Shown here one piece after another: positions 1-7,966 of a stretch of DNA of 12,642 bases. Each line of letters starts with the position of its first letter. Position 1 is the first letter of the stretch. The notes beneath the pieces were generated by a model. It ran no database searches. It saw only the letters and a program-made list of their open reading frames with translations, and was not told where the DNA came from. The position numbers and the translations under genes were made by a program. The stretch lies in the NCBI GenBank assembly GCA_002367235.1, contig DFBC01000109.1, forward strand, positions 1 to 12,642. The letters are read 5' to 3'. Source of the DNA: Cellvibrionales bacterium UBA3090 (GTDB lineage Bacteria; Pseudomonadota; Gammaproteobacteria; Pseudomonadales; Porticoccaceae).

Positions 1-237
1 TACTGGAAAGAGAATCTGCGTTTGCTGCTGACTCTGCTAGTAATCTGGTTTGCCGTTTCATTCGGGTTTGGCATTCTGTTGGTTGAGCCGCTGAACAGCA
101 TCCCGCTGTTTGGCTTCAAGCTCGGCTTTTGGTTTGCCCAGCAAGGTTCCATTTATGTATTTGTGGTACTGATTTTTGTCTATGTGGCAAAAATGAAAGC
201 ACTCGACCGTAAATACGACGTTCACGAAGACGACTGA
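1..237 (+). CDS. DUF4212 sodium/substrate symporter small subunit (5' truncated)
   Basis: The reading frame is open from base 1 and ends at TGA 235-237, so the true start lies upstream of the window; a TTG at 22 is internal, not a start. 78 residues are visible. They begin Y-W-K-E-N-L-R, as in the N-terminal part of DUF4212 proteins, so only a short piece is missing. Two hydrophobic segments are visible: one through the LLVIWFAVSFGFGILLV stretch, the other around GSIYVFVVLIFVYVAKM, followed by a charged tail. This family is known as the small partner of VC_2705-type SSS symporters, and the large subunit starts 11 bases downstream. It is an inner-membrane protein, probably needed for assembly or activity of the large subunit. 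Its exact biochemical role is not known to me. The call rests on family pattern and neighbour. Confidence 0.9.
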   Translation, partial: YWKENLRLLLTLLVIWFAVSFGFGILLVEPLNSIPLFGFKLGFWFAQQGSIYVFVVLIFVYVAKMKALDRKYDVHEDD

Positions 238-241
238 GGAG
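236..241 (+). promoter_or_regulatory. Ribosome binding site of the symporter large subunit
   Basis: GAGGAG lies 7 bases before ATG 249 and overlaps the TGA stop of the small subunit. This placement fits tightly linked translation of the two subunits. Confidence 0.75.
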
Positions 242-248
242 TCTCATC

Positions 249-1955
249 ATGGGTATTCAAACTTGGACTTTTTTACTTGTCGGCATTTCGTTTGCGGTGT
301 ATATCGGTATTGCTATCTGGGCTCGTGCTGGATCCACCAAAGAGTTTTATGTCGCAGGTGGTGGTGTACCGGCAGTTGCTAATGGTATGGCTACTGCAGC
401 AGACTGGATGTCAGCCGCATCGTTTATTTCCATGGCCGGGCTAATCTCATTCATGGGATATGACGGTGGTGTTTATCTCATGGGCTGGACTGGTGGTTAT
501 GTACTGCTGGCGCTGTGTTTGGCTCCTTATCTAAGAAAATTTGGCAAATTTACGGTGCCAGATTTTATTGGTGATCGCTACTATTCTCAGACAGCTCGAA
601 CCGTGGCAGTAATCTGCGCTATCTTTGTGTCATTCACTTATGTGGCGGGACAAATGCGTGGTGTTGGCGTGGTGTTCTCTCGCTTCCTGGAAGTGGATAT
701 CACCACCGGTGTCATTCTTGGTATGTGTGTTGTGTTTTTCTACGCCGTACTCGGTGGCATGAAAGGCATTACCTATACACAGGTCGCTCAATACTGCGTG
801 CTGATTTTTGCCTATCTCGTTCCCGCCGTATTTATCTCTATTTTGGTTACTGGCAACCCCGTACCACAGTTTGGATTTGGTGATACATTAGCCGATGGCT
901 CTGGTACTTACCTGCTCGATAAGCTGGATGGGTTATCGACGGAACTCGGGTTTACGGAATACACATCGGGGAACAAGAGCATGATTGATGTGTTCTTTAT
1001 CACCTTTGCCCTGATGGTGGGAACCGCAGGCTTGCCCCATGTGATTGTGCGTTTCTTTACGGTGCCAAATGTCGCTGATGCTCGTCGTTCAGCAGGCTGG
1101 GCTCTGGTCTTTATTGCCATTCTTTATACCACTGCACCAGCAGTTGCTTCATTCGCTCGTATGAACATGATTGAAACCATTAACGGTCCCGATAGTGCGG
1201 GTGTTGCCTACGAAGGTGCTCCAAGCTGGATCAGTAACTGGGAAAAAACCGGACTGATCACGTGGGAAGACAAAAACGAAGATGGCCGTATGTTCTATTC
1301 CGGTGATGATCGCAACGAGATGAAAATTGACCGCGACATCATGGTATTGGCCAACCCTGAAATTGCCAATCTACCTGCCTGGGTTATTGCCCTGGTGGCT
1401 GCTGGTGGTGTTGCAGCAGCGCTGTCTACGTCGGCCGGGTTGTTGTTGGTGATTTCTACGTCAATTTCACACGATCTACTGAAACGGAATTTAATGCCGG
1501 ATATTAGCGATAAACAGGAACTCATGTACGCACGTATTGCTGCGGGATGTGGTATCGCGGTGGCCGCCTACCTCGGTATTCACCCACCGGGCTTCGTGGC
1601 ACAGGTGGTGGCGTTTGCCTTTGGCCTGGCAGCGTCGAGTTTCTTCCCGGTCATTATTTTAGGTATCTTCTATAAAAGGATGAATAAAGAGGGCGCAATT
1701 GCGGGTATGTTATCCGGTATTGGATTTACCGCCTCCTATATCATCTACTTCAAGTTCATCAACCCTGGTGCGAATATGCCAGAGAACTGGTGGTTTGGAA
1801 TTTCACCAGAAGGTATCGGTACTCTGGGTATGATCGTTAACTTTATCGTGGCCTTTGCGGTACAGAAAATGACTGGCGATGCACCAGAGTATATTCAAGA
1901 TCTGGTGGAGAGCTTGCGTTACCCTAAAGGCTCAGGTGAAGCCCAGGGACACTAA
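249..1955 (+). CDS. Sodium:solute symporter large subunit, VC_2705/ActP-like
   Basis: This 568-residue polytopic membrane protein belongs to the sodium:solute symporter (SSS) family. It resembles the VC_2705 subfamily and acetate permease ActP. Recognisable SSS features are the N-terminal EFYVAGGGVPAVANGMATAADWMSAASF stretch (residues 32-59) and the GLPHVIVRFFTVPNVADARRS segment (about 261-281). A third is the helix with AALSTSAGLLLVISTSISHDL (about 390-410), the region that carries Na+ ligands in the family. A hydrophilic loop at about 302-372 contains an acidic D-x-N-x-D-G motif (341-346). The partner small subunit precedes it and a strong terminator follows, so the two subunits form an operon end. 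Substrate is inferred to be acetate or a related short monocarboxylate, because acs lies in the same gene block; the sequence alone does not fix it. Start ATG 249 has a good ribosome binding site. Confidence 0.92.
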   Translation: MGIQTWTFLLVGISFAVYIGIAIWARAGSTKEFYVAGGGVPAVANGMATAADWMSAASFISMAGLISFMGYDGGVYLMGWTGGYVLLALCLAPYLRKFGKFTVPDFIGDRYYSQTARTVAVICAIFVSFTYVAGQMRGVGVVFSRFLEVDITTGVILGMCVVFFYAVLGGMKGITYTQVAQYCVLIFAYLVPAVFISILVTGNPVPQFGFGDTLADGSGTYLLDKLDGLSTELGFTEYTSGNKSMIDVFFITFALMVGTAGLPHVIVRFFTVPNVADARRSAGWALVFIAILYTTAPAVASFARMNMIETINGPDSAGVAYEGAPSWISNWEKTGLITWEDKNEDGRMFYSGDDRNEMKIDRDIMVLANPEIANLPAWVIALVAAGGVAAALSTSAGLLLVISTSISHDLLKRNLMPDISDKQELMYARIAAGCGIAVAAYLGIHPPGFVAQVVAFAFGLAASSFFPVIILGIFYKRMNKEGAIAGMLSGIGFTASYIIYFKFINPGANMPENWWFGISPEGIGTLGMIVNFIVAFAVQKMTGDAPEYIQDLVESLRYPKGSGEAQGH

Positions 1956-1983
1956 TGCTTCATTGTTTGTCTCTATAGCAGTT

Positions 1984-2010
1984 GGCCGCCCGATGGGCGG
2001 CCTTTTTTTT
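1984..2010 (+). terminator. Rho-independent terminator after the symporter operon
   Basis: A perfect 8-bp GC-rich stem (GGCCGCCC, 1984-1991, with GGGCGGCC, 1995-2002) closes a 3-base loop and is followed by eight T. It sits 29 bases after the symporter stop and separates the transporter from the regulatory gene that follows. Confidence 0.95.
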
Positions 2011-2127
2011 ATATTGATAATGACTCTTCTACCTTCGCCTAATTGCGGCAAGTCATATCCGCGGGCTAACGTTAAGTTAATCTGTTGATGTTATTCTTAT
2101 TTACTGATGATTCAGGGTGGCGTGGAT

Positions 2128-3984
2128 ATGACTGTTAGCGTAGAAGTGGCCGCGGTTAGAGATTTTCTTTCCCAGAACACGCCGTTTGACCAGTTGACTG
2201 AAAAACAACTGACACAGGCTGCGGCACAAGTTCAAATTGCGTATTACCGTGCCGGAGAGACAACAGACATTCTCGATTACTCCAATCCCCAGTTGTATGT
2301 CGTGCGCAGTGGTGCTTTTGAGGTTCGAGACAATGAGGGCCAGTTGTTGGATCGGGTTGAACCCGGCGGTTACTTTGGCTACCCATCGTTGTTAACCGGG
2401 GATGCTATTACCAATAAGTTAGTCGTCATTGAGGATGGGTTGCTGTATGAGCTTGATGAAGGAACGTTCCAGAAACTACGTTCTGCAAGCCGCCCCTTTG
2501 ACCGCTTCTTTAATCAAGCGCATGCTAAACGGTTGCATCACGCAGTGCGGTTTCGCGAGCAAAACTACCAGTTAACCCTGCGCGTGAGAGATCTCGCTAC
2601 CTATGATCCTGTTACCGCTAAAACTCACGAAACCGTGGCAGACGTGGCGCGGTTGATGACTGAAAAAAGAGTCTCCTCCGTGATGGTGGTCGACGAGGAT
2701 AATAAACTTTGTGGTTTGGTCACCGACCGAGATATGCGAGTGCGTGTCATTGCCGAAGGCCGACCGACCGACTCAGTGTTATCCGACGTCATGACCCGCG
2801 ACACCATTAGTGTCGCATCTGAAAGCCTGGTGTTTGAGTCGATGTTGCTAATGACGGAACACAATATTCATCACCTGCCAGTGACGGAGAATGGCGAGCC
2901 AATAGCCATGATGACCGCCACTGATTTAGTGAAATCACAAAAATCTGACCCGGTCTTTCTCATCAGTGAAATTGGCCGACAGAGAACAGTGGAGGGGTTG
3001 AAAAAAATATCCAGGGATATCCCCGAGCTATTGCGGAGTTTGATTCGTGCAGAGGCCAGCGCGGATCAAATTGGCAGATTGCTAACCACAGTAACCGATG
3101 CATTGACTCGACAGCTATTAGAGCAGGCAATCGATCAATTAGGTCAACCTCCCGTGCCGTTTGCCTGGCTGGCCTTTGGTTCACAGGGGCGGCAGGATCA
3201 GACGGCTATATCGGATCAGGATAATGGTTTGTTGGTCGGCGATGCCATGACTCACGATGATGATGTTTATTTTAAAGCCCTGGCCACCTACGTGAATGAC
3301 GGCCTCGATGTTTGCGGCTACTGCTATTGCCCCGGTGAGGTAATGGCCAAAACAGATACGTGGCGCCAGCCGTTGGTGGGCTGGAAAAAACAATTTCTTC
3401 GCTGGATTAATCAGCCGTCATCCAAGGCATTAATGCACGCCAGTATCTTTTTCGATATGCGCTGTATTTATGGTGATCAAACGTTGTTTCACGATTTACA
3501 AAAAACGGTGTGTGACGCCGCCAGCGGAAATGAAATCTTTCTCGCCAACCTTACGGCCAATGCGCTCAAACTCACTCCTCCCATGGGGTTTTTCAAGAGT
3601 TTTGTGGTGGACCGCAGTGGTGAGCACAAAAATACATTCGACATGAAGCTGCGAGGCATCATGCCGATTAACGATATCGCCCGAATTTATGCGCTGTCAT
3701 TTGGAACGGACCAAATACATACCCTGGATCGCCTGACAGAAGCCGCGGCTAAAAAATTACTGACACTGAAGGACGCCCGCAACCTGATAGATGCCCATGA
3801 ATTTATCTCCCGGTTACGCTTGGTGCATCAGGGTGAGCTTTTGAAAGTCGGGAAGGTGCCCGATAATCACCTCGACCCTTTAACACTGTCTTCTTTATCT
3901 CGGCACCAACTAAAAGATGCCTTTGCCGTTGTGGCGTCCGCCCAGGCGGCGCTAAGAGTGAAGTTCACTCGCGGGCTGATGTGA
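2128..3984 (+). CDS. CNMP-binding / CBS-pair / DUF294 nucleotidyltransferase protein
   Basis: This is a cytosolic multidomain signalling protein of the COG2905 type. From ATG 2128 it has 618 residues. In order: a cyclic-nucleotide-binding-like beta-roll (about 18-125); two CBS domains (about 155-270) with the TDRDMR and SSVMVVDEDNKL motifs; a DUF294 nucleotidyltransferase domain with the signature GSQGRQDQTAISDQD (351-365), in which D363 and D365 are the expected metal-binding aspartates; and a C-terminal DUF294_C helical region. The nucleotidyltransferase core is related to that of GlnD, but the target is unknown. An in-frame ATG at 2107 lacks a ribosome binding site, whereas 2128 is preceded by AGGGTGG (2114-2120). 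The protein probably senses adenine nucleotides through the CNMP/CBS parts. Its stop overlaps the start of the exonuclease gene. Domain calls are firm; function is inferred. Confidence 0.9.
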   Translation: MTVSVEVAAVRDFLSQNTPFDQLTEKQLTQAAAQVQIAYYRAGETTDILDYSNPQLYVVRSGAFEVRDNEGQLLDRVEPGGYFGYPSLLTGDAITNKLVVIEDGLLYELDEGTFQKLRSASRPFDRFFNQAHAKRLHHAVRFREQNYQLTLRVRDLATYDPVTAKTHETVADVARLMTEKRVSSVMVVDEDNKLCGLVTDRDMRVRVIAEGRPTDSVLSDVMTRDTISVASESLVFESMLLMTEHNIHHLPVTENGEPIAMMTATDLVKSQKSDPVFLISEIGRQRTVEGLKKISRDIPELLRSLIRAEASADQIGRLLTTVTDALTRQLLEQAIDQLGQPPVPFAWLAFGSQGRQDQTAISDQDNGLLVGDAMTHDDDVYFKALATYVNDGLDVCGYCYCPGEVMAKTDTWRQPLVGWKKQFLRWINQPSSKALMHASIFFDMRCIYGDQTLFHDLQKTVCDAASGNEIFLANLTANALKLTPPMGFFKSFVVDRSGEHKNTFDMKLRGIMPINDIARIYALSFGTDQIHTLDRLTEAAAKKLLTLKDARNLIDAHEFISRLRLVHQGELLKVGKVPDNHLDPLTLSSLSRHQLKDAFAVVASAQAALRVKFTRGLM

Positions 3985-4682
3985 TTATGTTTTTTCGTGG
4001 TGCTGACTGGATCGTAAAACTCAAGCAGCAGCGCTATCTCCACCGTTGTCAGAATTCCGTCATGCGGGATTACTTGCAGTCCGAATTTCCCTCGTTGCGT
4101 ACCGATTACCGCCAGGTCGAGTATTTGGCCGTAGACCTTGAAATGACCGGCCTAAATGCATCGGATGATCATATCCTGAGTATTGGTTTTGTGCCGGTAA
4201 TCGACCAGAGAGTGGTACTAAATGGCGCGCGACATATTTATGTCAGTAGCGATCAGGGGGTGGGGCAGAGCGCCGTTATCCACGGTATTCACGACAAGGA
4301 TATTGATCAGGCGACACCCTTGGCAGAGGCACTTGGCCTTCTGTTGGACGCCCTTAAGGGGAGGGTGATGGTATTACACTGTGCCCAGTTAGATCTGTCC
4401 TTTCTGGAGCAGGCATGTCGGGGGTTATATAATTCCTCGCTCTACGTGCCGGTGGTGGATACGATGGCATTGGAAGATCAAAGGCTCCAAAGAACGGGGA
4501 TGGCGAGGGGGAGCGAAAGCTTGCGTCTTGGCGACTGTCGCAGGCGGTATAACCTGCCAGATTATTCAGCCCATAATGCACTGATAGATGCCGTTTCCAC
4601 GGCCGAATTATTCCTGGCTCAAACTCGTTACCGATTTGGCTCCCACCCTTCTGACTTGCGCCACATTGTGTCGATAAAATAA
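3981..4682 (+). CDS. DEDDh-type 3'-5' exonuclease (DnaQ-like)
   Basis: A 233-residue protein of the DnaQ/RNase T exonuclease superfamily. All five DEDDh residues can be placed: D52 and E54 in VDLEMTG, D138 in HCAQLDLSFL, and H198 and D203 in AHNALIDA. It should therefore hydrolyse single-stranded DNA or RNA 3' ends with two metal ions. About 45 basic residues precede the fold. The expected H-N-A before the third acidic motif reads H-C-A here. GTG 3981 overlaps the TGA of the preceding gene by the classic GTGA arrangement; ATG 3987 is an alternative start. Neither has a good ribosome binding site, which suggests translational coupling. It resembles the exonuclease often paired with DUF294 proteins beside acetate genes. 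It is too short and too isolated to call it the replicative epsilon subunit, so no gene symbol is given. Confidence 0.9.
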   Translation: MIMFFRGADWIVKLKQQRYLHRCQNSVMRDYLQSEFPSLRTDYRQVEYLAVDLEMTGLNASDDHILSIGFVPVIDQRVVLNGARHIYVSSDQGVGQSAVIHGIHDKDIDQATPLAEALGLLLDALKGRVMVLHCAQLDLSFLEQACRGLYNSSLYVPVVDTMALEDQRLQRTGMARGSESLRLGDCRRRYNLPDYSAHNALIDAVSTAELFLAQTRYRFGSHPSDLRHIVSIK

Positions 4683-4808
4683 ATGCTGAGTATGAAAAGG
4701 AGGTGGGCATATTATGCAAAGGTCGAATGGATGCCAGGCGTCATTTCAATTAATCTGAAACTAACAAATCTCGAACCCCACAAATAATGTTAAACAAGGG
4801 AGGCTTCC
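4683..4808 (+). other. Leader region of acs with an unassigned strong ribosome binding site
   Basis: This 126-base gap has no obvious terminator, so acs may be read through from the upstream genes or have its own promoter; I see no convincing -35/-10 pair. It contains AAGGAGGTG (4697-4705), a nine-base perfect complement to the 16S rRNA tail, 8 bases before ATG 4714. That ATG opens a frame of only 14 codons ending at TGA 4758. An overlapping frame from ATG 4692 encodes 31 residues and stops at 4787. Neither resembles a known peptide. The sequence shows the signal; whether either frame is translated is unknown. Confidence 0.4.
4796..4803 (+). promoter_or_regulatory. Ribosome binding site of acs
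   Basis: AAGGGAGG lies 5 bases before ATG 4809. It supports that start, which also matches the usual N-terminus position for acetyl-CoA synthetases. Confidence 0.8.
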
Positions 4809-6746
4809 ATGTCTCATGCACATGTTCACCCCATTCCTGAAAGTTTTGCCAAGGAAGCACATATCGATGCTGACACTTATCAGGAAATGTACCGTCGATC
4901 GATAGAAGACTCAGATAATTTCTGGGCAGAGGAGGCGGAAAAATTTCTCGACTGGGATCAACCCTGGACTAATGTTAACAGCTTTGATTTTCACAGCGGT
5001 GAAGCGAGCTGGTTTACTGGTGGGAAGTTGAATGTGACTGTCAACTGTATTGACCGTCATCTCGACACTCGTGGCGAGCAGACAGCGATTATCTGGGAGG
5101 GGGATAACCCGTCTTATAGCAACAACATTACCTACAATCAGTTGAGTCAACACGTCAATAAACTGGCGAATGTTCTCAAGAGCCGCGGTGTCGCAAAGGG
5201 CGATAGAGTCTGTATCTATATGCCGATGATCCCCGAGGCGGTGTATGCCATGTTAGCCTGTGCACGAATCGGTGCTGTCCACTCCGTGGTATTTGGCGGC
5301 TTTTCTCCAGAAGCACTGAAAGACCGAATTTCAGATTCCGATTGCCAGGCGGTCATTACCGCCGACATGGGGTTGCGAGGAGGTAAATCCATTCCGCTCA
5401 AGGCCAATGCCGACAAGGCGCTGGAACACTGCCCAAATGTACACACCTGTTTAGTGGTGAAACATACCGGCGGCGCTATCGGCTGGCACGAAGGGCGTGA
5501 TATCTGGTATCAAGAGGCCCTGGCCGATGCATCAGATTTCTGTGAACCCGAGAGCATGGACGCAGAAGATCCCTTGTTTATTCTTTATACCTCGGGCTCG
5601 ACCGGCATGCCCAAGGGTGTGCTACACACAACGGGTGGTTACTTACTGCAGGCCGCCATGACCCACAAGTATGTCTTTGACTACAAAGAAGGGGATGTGT
5701 ATTGGTGTACAGCCGATGTGGGTTGGGTGACGGGCCATAGCTATATTGTGTACGGTCCGCTTTGCAATGGTGCTATTACCCTGATGTTTGAGGGTGTACC
5801 TACCTATCCTGATGCCTCCCGGTTTTGGCAGGTCGTCGATAAGCACAAGGTCAATATTTTTTACACTGCACCGACAGCGATTCGTGCACTAATGGGCGCG
5901 GGTGATGATTTTGTTACCAAAACCAATCGTAGTTCACTGCGAGTACTCGGTACCGTGGGAGAACCCATCAATCCCGAAGCCTGGGAGTGGTATTACAAGG
6001 TCGTCGGCGATTCGCGTTGCCCCATTGTCGACACTTGGTGGCAGACAGAAACCGGTGCTCATATGCTGACACCGCTGCCCGGTGCCATTGAGATGAAACC
6101 CGGCTGTGCCACTGTTCCGTTCTTTGGCGTTGAACCCGTGCTGCTGGATGCTGACGGCAAGCTTGTCGAGGGCCCCGGTGAAGGAAATCTGGCCATCAAA
6201 TCTTCATGGCCCTCTCAGATTCGCGGCGTCTATGGCGATATGAAGCGGTATCAGGAAACCTATTTTTCCGCCTTCCCCGGTTACTACTTTACCGGTGACG
6301 GTGCCCGACGCGACGAAGATGGACACTACTGGATTACCGGCCGTGTGGATGACGTACTGAACGTCTCTGGCCACCGTATGGGTACCGCCGAAGTGGAAAG
6401 TGCTCTGGTTCTTCACCCGAGCATAGCCGAGGCCGCAGTGGTTGGGTATCCACATGATATTAAGGGGCAGGGCATCTATGCCTACGTGACCTTGATGTCG
6501 GGTCTGGAACCTTCCGATGAGCTGCGCAAAGAATTGATTGGGCTCTGTGCGGAAGAAATTGGACACATCGCAAAACCCGACCTGATTCATTGGGCACCGG
6601 GGCTACCTAAAACGCGTTCCGGTAAAATTATGCGACGTATCTTGCGTAAAATTGCTGCAAATGAACTGGAAAATTTAGGCGATACCTCAACATTGGCCGA
6701 CCCCTCGGTCGTCGAGCAACTAATTGACACTCGACTCAATCGATAA
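4809..6746 (+). CDS. acs: Acetyl-coenzyme A synthetase (AMP-forming)
   Basis: Acs converts acetate, ATP and CoA to acetyl-CoA, AMP and pyrophosphate through acetyl-AMP in the cytosol, the high-affinity route for acetate use. The 645-residue length is typical (enteric Acs is 652). Visible motifs are the P-loop-like YTSGSTGMPKG (260-270), VDTWWQTETG (407-416) and YFTGDGARRDEDG (493-505). The C-terminal PKTRSGK (600-606) carries catalytic K606, equivalent to Lys609 of the Salmonella enzyme. W411 matches the tryptophan (Trp414) that restricts the acyl pocket to acetate, which argues against propionyl-CoA synthetase. K606 is the known site of regulatory acetylation in this family; no acetyltransferase or deacetylase gene is in the window. 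It follows the symporter/DUF294/exonuclease block on the same strand and ends at a bidirectional terminator. Confidence 0.97.
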   Translation: MSHAHVHPIPESFAKEAHIDADTYQEMYRRSIEDSDNFWAEEAEKFLDWDQPWTNVNSFDFHSGEASWFTGGKLNVTVNCIDRHLDTRGEQTAIIWEGDNPSYSNNITYNQLSQHVNKLANVLKSRGVAKGDRVCIYMPMIPEAVYAMLACARIGAVHSVVFGGFSPEALKDRISDSDCQAVITADMGLRGGKSIPLKANADKALEHCPNVHTCLVVKHTGGAIGWHEGRDIWYQEALADASDFCEPESMDAEDPLFILYTSGSTGMPKGVLHTTGGYLLQAAMTHKYVFDYKEGDVYWCTADVGWVTGHSYIVYGPLCNGAITLMFEGVPTYPDASRFWQVVDKHKVNIFYTAPTAIRALMGAGDDFVTKTNRSSLRVLGTVGEPINPEAWEWYYKVVGDSRCPIVDTWWQTETGAHMLTPLPGAIEMKPGCATVPFFGVEPVLLDADGKLVEGPGEGNLAIKSSWPSQIRGVYGDMKRYQETYFSAFPGYYFTGDGARRDEDGHYWITGRVDDVLNVSGHRMGTAEVESALVLHPSIAEAAVVGYPHDIKGQGIYAYVTLMSGLEPSDELRKELIGLCAEEIGHIAKPDLIHWAPGLPKTRSGKIMRRILRKIAANELENLGDTSTLADPSVVEQLIDTRLNR

Positions 6747-6772
6747 ATTAAACTCGACTGAGTTCTACCGTT

Positions 6773-6799
6773 AAAAAAGCCCGCTTTGCGGGCTTTTTT
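6773..6799. terminator. Bidirectional terminator between acs and the PfkB-family gene
   Basis: Stem GCCCGC (6779-6784) with GCGGGC (6788-6793) and loop TTT is flanked by six A on the left and six T on the right, so it works on either strand. It lies between two convergent genes, 26 bases after the acs stop and 38 bases from the end of the kinase gene. Confidence 0.92.
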
Positions 6800-6837
6800 A
6801 TGGCTGATCAAACAGTCAAAACAGAATAATGAATCAA

Positions 6838-7953
6838 TTACAGCGTCTTTTTGCCGAGCAGGGTGACCTGATTATGCGATAGCGGGCTGGCGATCAATTG
6901 ATCGATGGCTGTGGATGACAGCAAACCTGTCTGGGTATCTACATATTCGACCACACTACCAGCATTGCGGGTGGCCGCTAAGAGGGCTCGTTCCGCACTA
7001 TAGCCCATAAGCAATTGTGCGACGATGGTTGAGGCAAAGGCATCTCCGGCGCCAGCTGTTCCCCAGGGTGTCACCTTATAAGAAGAGCAGTAGAAGAGTT
7101 TTTCTCCATCAAAAAAGTAGGCGCCTTCCATACCATCCGTCAACGAAAAATATTTGGGTCCGGCACTGCAGATAATTGAAATGGCATCCTCAAGTGGTAG
7201 CCACTCATCCTTCACGTGAACGCCAGCCTTGCTGAGCCTCGGTATGGCATGGCTGTCTTTTAGCTGAATCGAAAAGTGCCTTTTCAGTTTATGAATTGAC
7301 CTGGAGAGCAATGCGACAGCTTCGAGCTTATTCAGCGAAAGGTAATCTATTTGTTTGGCAACACTGAGGAATTCATCAATGTGATAGGTTAATTGTTCGA
7401 TTCCCGGATTAGTCGCAACGTAGCAATCGGCGGCCTTCGCTTTTTGGACTAGCTTGGGGAAGCACTTGTGCGCTTTTCCCGAGAGCGAGCCTATATACAC
7501 AAGATGGTAGTCTGAAAAATTAATGACATCGAGGTAATTTTCCAGATAAGAGTTTGCCCCCCGATTAGTAAAAATGGCGGCATTCTGGTCGTGAGAATAG
7601 ATCAGGATAGAACTGCCGGTTTCAGAACTTGGTTCGGTAATTAAGTATTTCAGGCCAATCCCTTCATCACTTAACTTCTGGGTAATTTTACTGCCGTTAT
7701 GGTCGACACCAATCAGCGCCATAATATCGACATCAAATCCCTGCCTGGCCATAGAAACGGCTACGTTGGCGCCACCGCCACCCACGTGATTGGAGATATT
7801 TTCTGCGCCTATTTTTTTCCCCTGTTCGAGCAGTAAATAGGAGGTATCCCCGTTGCCGCGGGTAATACGCTCAATATTCTTTGTTGCGACAACGGCAATG
7901 TTATCAATCGTGACCGAGCCGATAACCAAAATTCTAAACGGAGTTTTTGACAC
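6838..7953 (-). CDS. PfkB-family carbohydrate/nucleoside kinase
   Basis: This cytosolic ATP-dependent kinase belongs to the ribokinase/PfkB superfamily. From GTG 7953 it is 371 residues, longer than the usual 300-330. The N-terminal half has the first PfkB signature, GGGGANVAVSMARQG (58-72), preceded by VIGSVTIDNI. The C-terminal signature region reads GTAGAGDAF (298-306), with D304 as the expected catalytic base. The first position of that motif, usually Asp, is Gly here. The extra length lies partly around 190-240. The frame extends to GTG 7983, but GTG 7953 has GAGGGG (7961-7966) 7 bases upstream and gives the natural SKTPFRILVIG start. The substrate cannot be told from sequence: a sugar, sugar phosphate or nucleoside are all possible. 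It is a single-gene unit between terminators, convergent with acs, with no sugar transport or catabolic partners nearby. Confidence 0.9.
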   Translation of the reverse strand: MSKTPFRILVIGSVTIDNIAVVATKNIERITRGNGDTSYLLLEQGKKIGAENISNHVGGGGANVAVSMARQGFDVDIMALIGVDHNGSKITQKLSDEGIGLKYLITEPSSETGSSILIYSHDQNAAIFTNRGANSYLENYLDVINFSDYHLVYIGSLSGKAHKCFPKLVQKAKAADCYVATNPGIEQLTYHIDEFLSVAKQIDYLSLNKLEAVALLSRSIHKLKRHFSIQLKDSHAIPRLSKAGVHVKDEWLPLEDAISIICSAGPKYFSLTDGMEGAYFFDGEKLFYCSSYKVTPWGTAGAGDAFASTIVAQLLMGYSAERALLAATRNAGSVVEYVDTQTGLLSSTAIDQLIASPLSHNQVTLLGKKTL

Positions 7954-7960
7954 GTTATTA

Positions 7961-7966
7961 CCCCTC
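7961..7966 (-). promoter_or_regulatory. Ribosome binding site choosing the PfkB-family start
   Basis: Read on the minus strand, GAGGGG stands 7 bases before GTG 7953. The longer start at 7983 has no comparable signal, so the shorter protein is preferred. Confidence 0.75.

Noticed and set aside
1879..2088. 69-codon + strand frame spanning the symporter end and terminator
   Set aside because: It runs straight through the stem and T-run of a strong terminator, overlaps the symporter in another frame, and resembles nothing known.
4354..4719. 121-codon minus-strand frame covering the end of the exonuclease gene
   Set aside because: It lies antisense to a gene with all five catalytic residues, is rich in Pro/Ser/Arg as antisense frames often are, and has no recognised domain.
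6204..6590. 128-codon minus-strand frame inside acs
   Set aside because: It is entirely antisense to a highly conserved part of acs, with no domain or supporting context.
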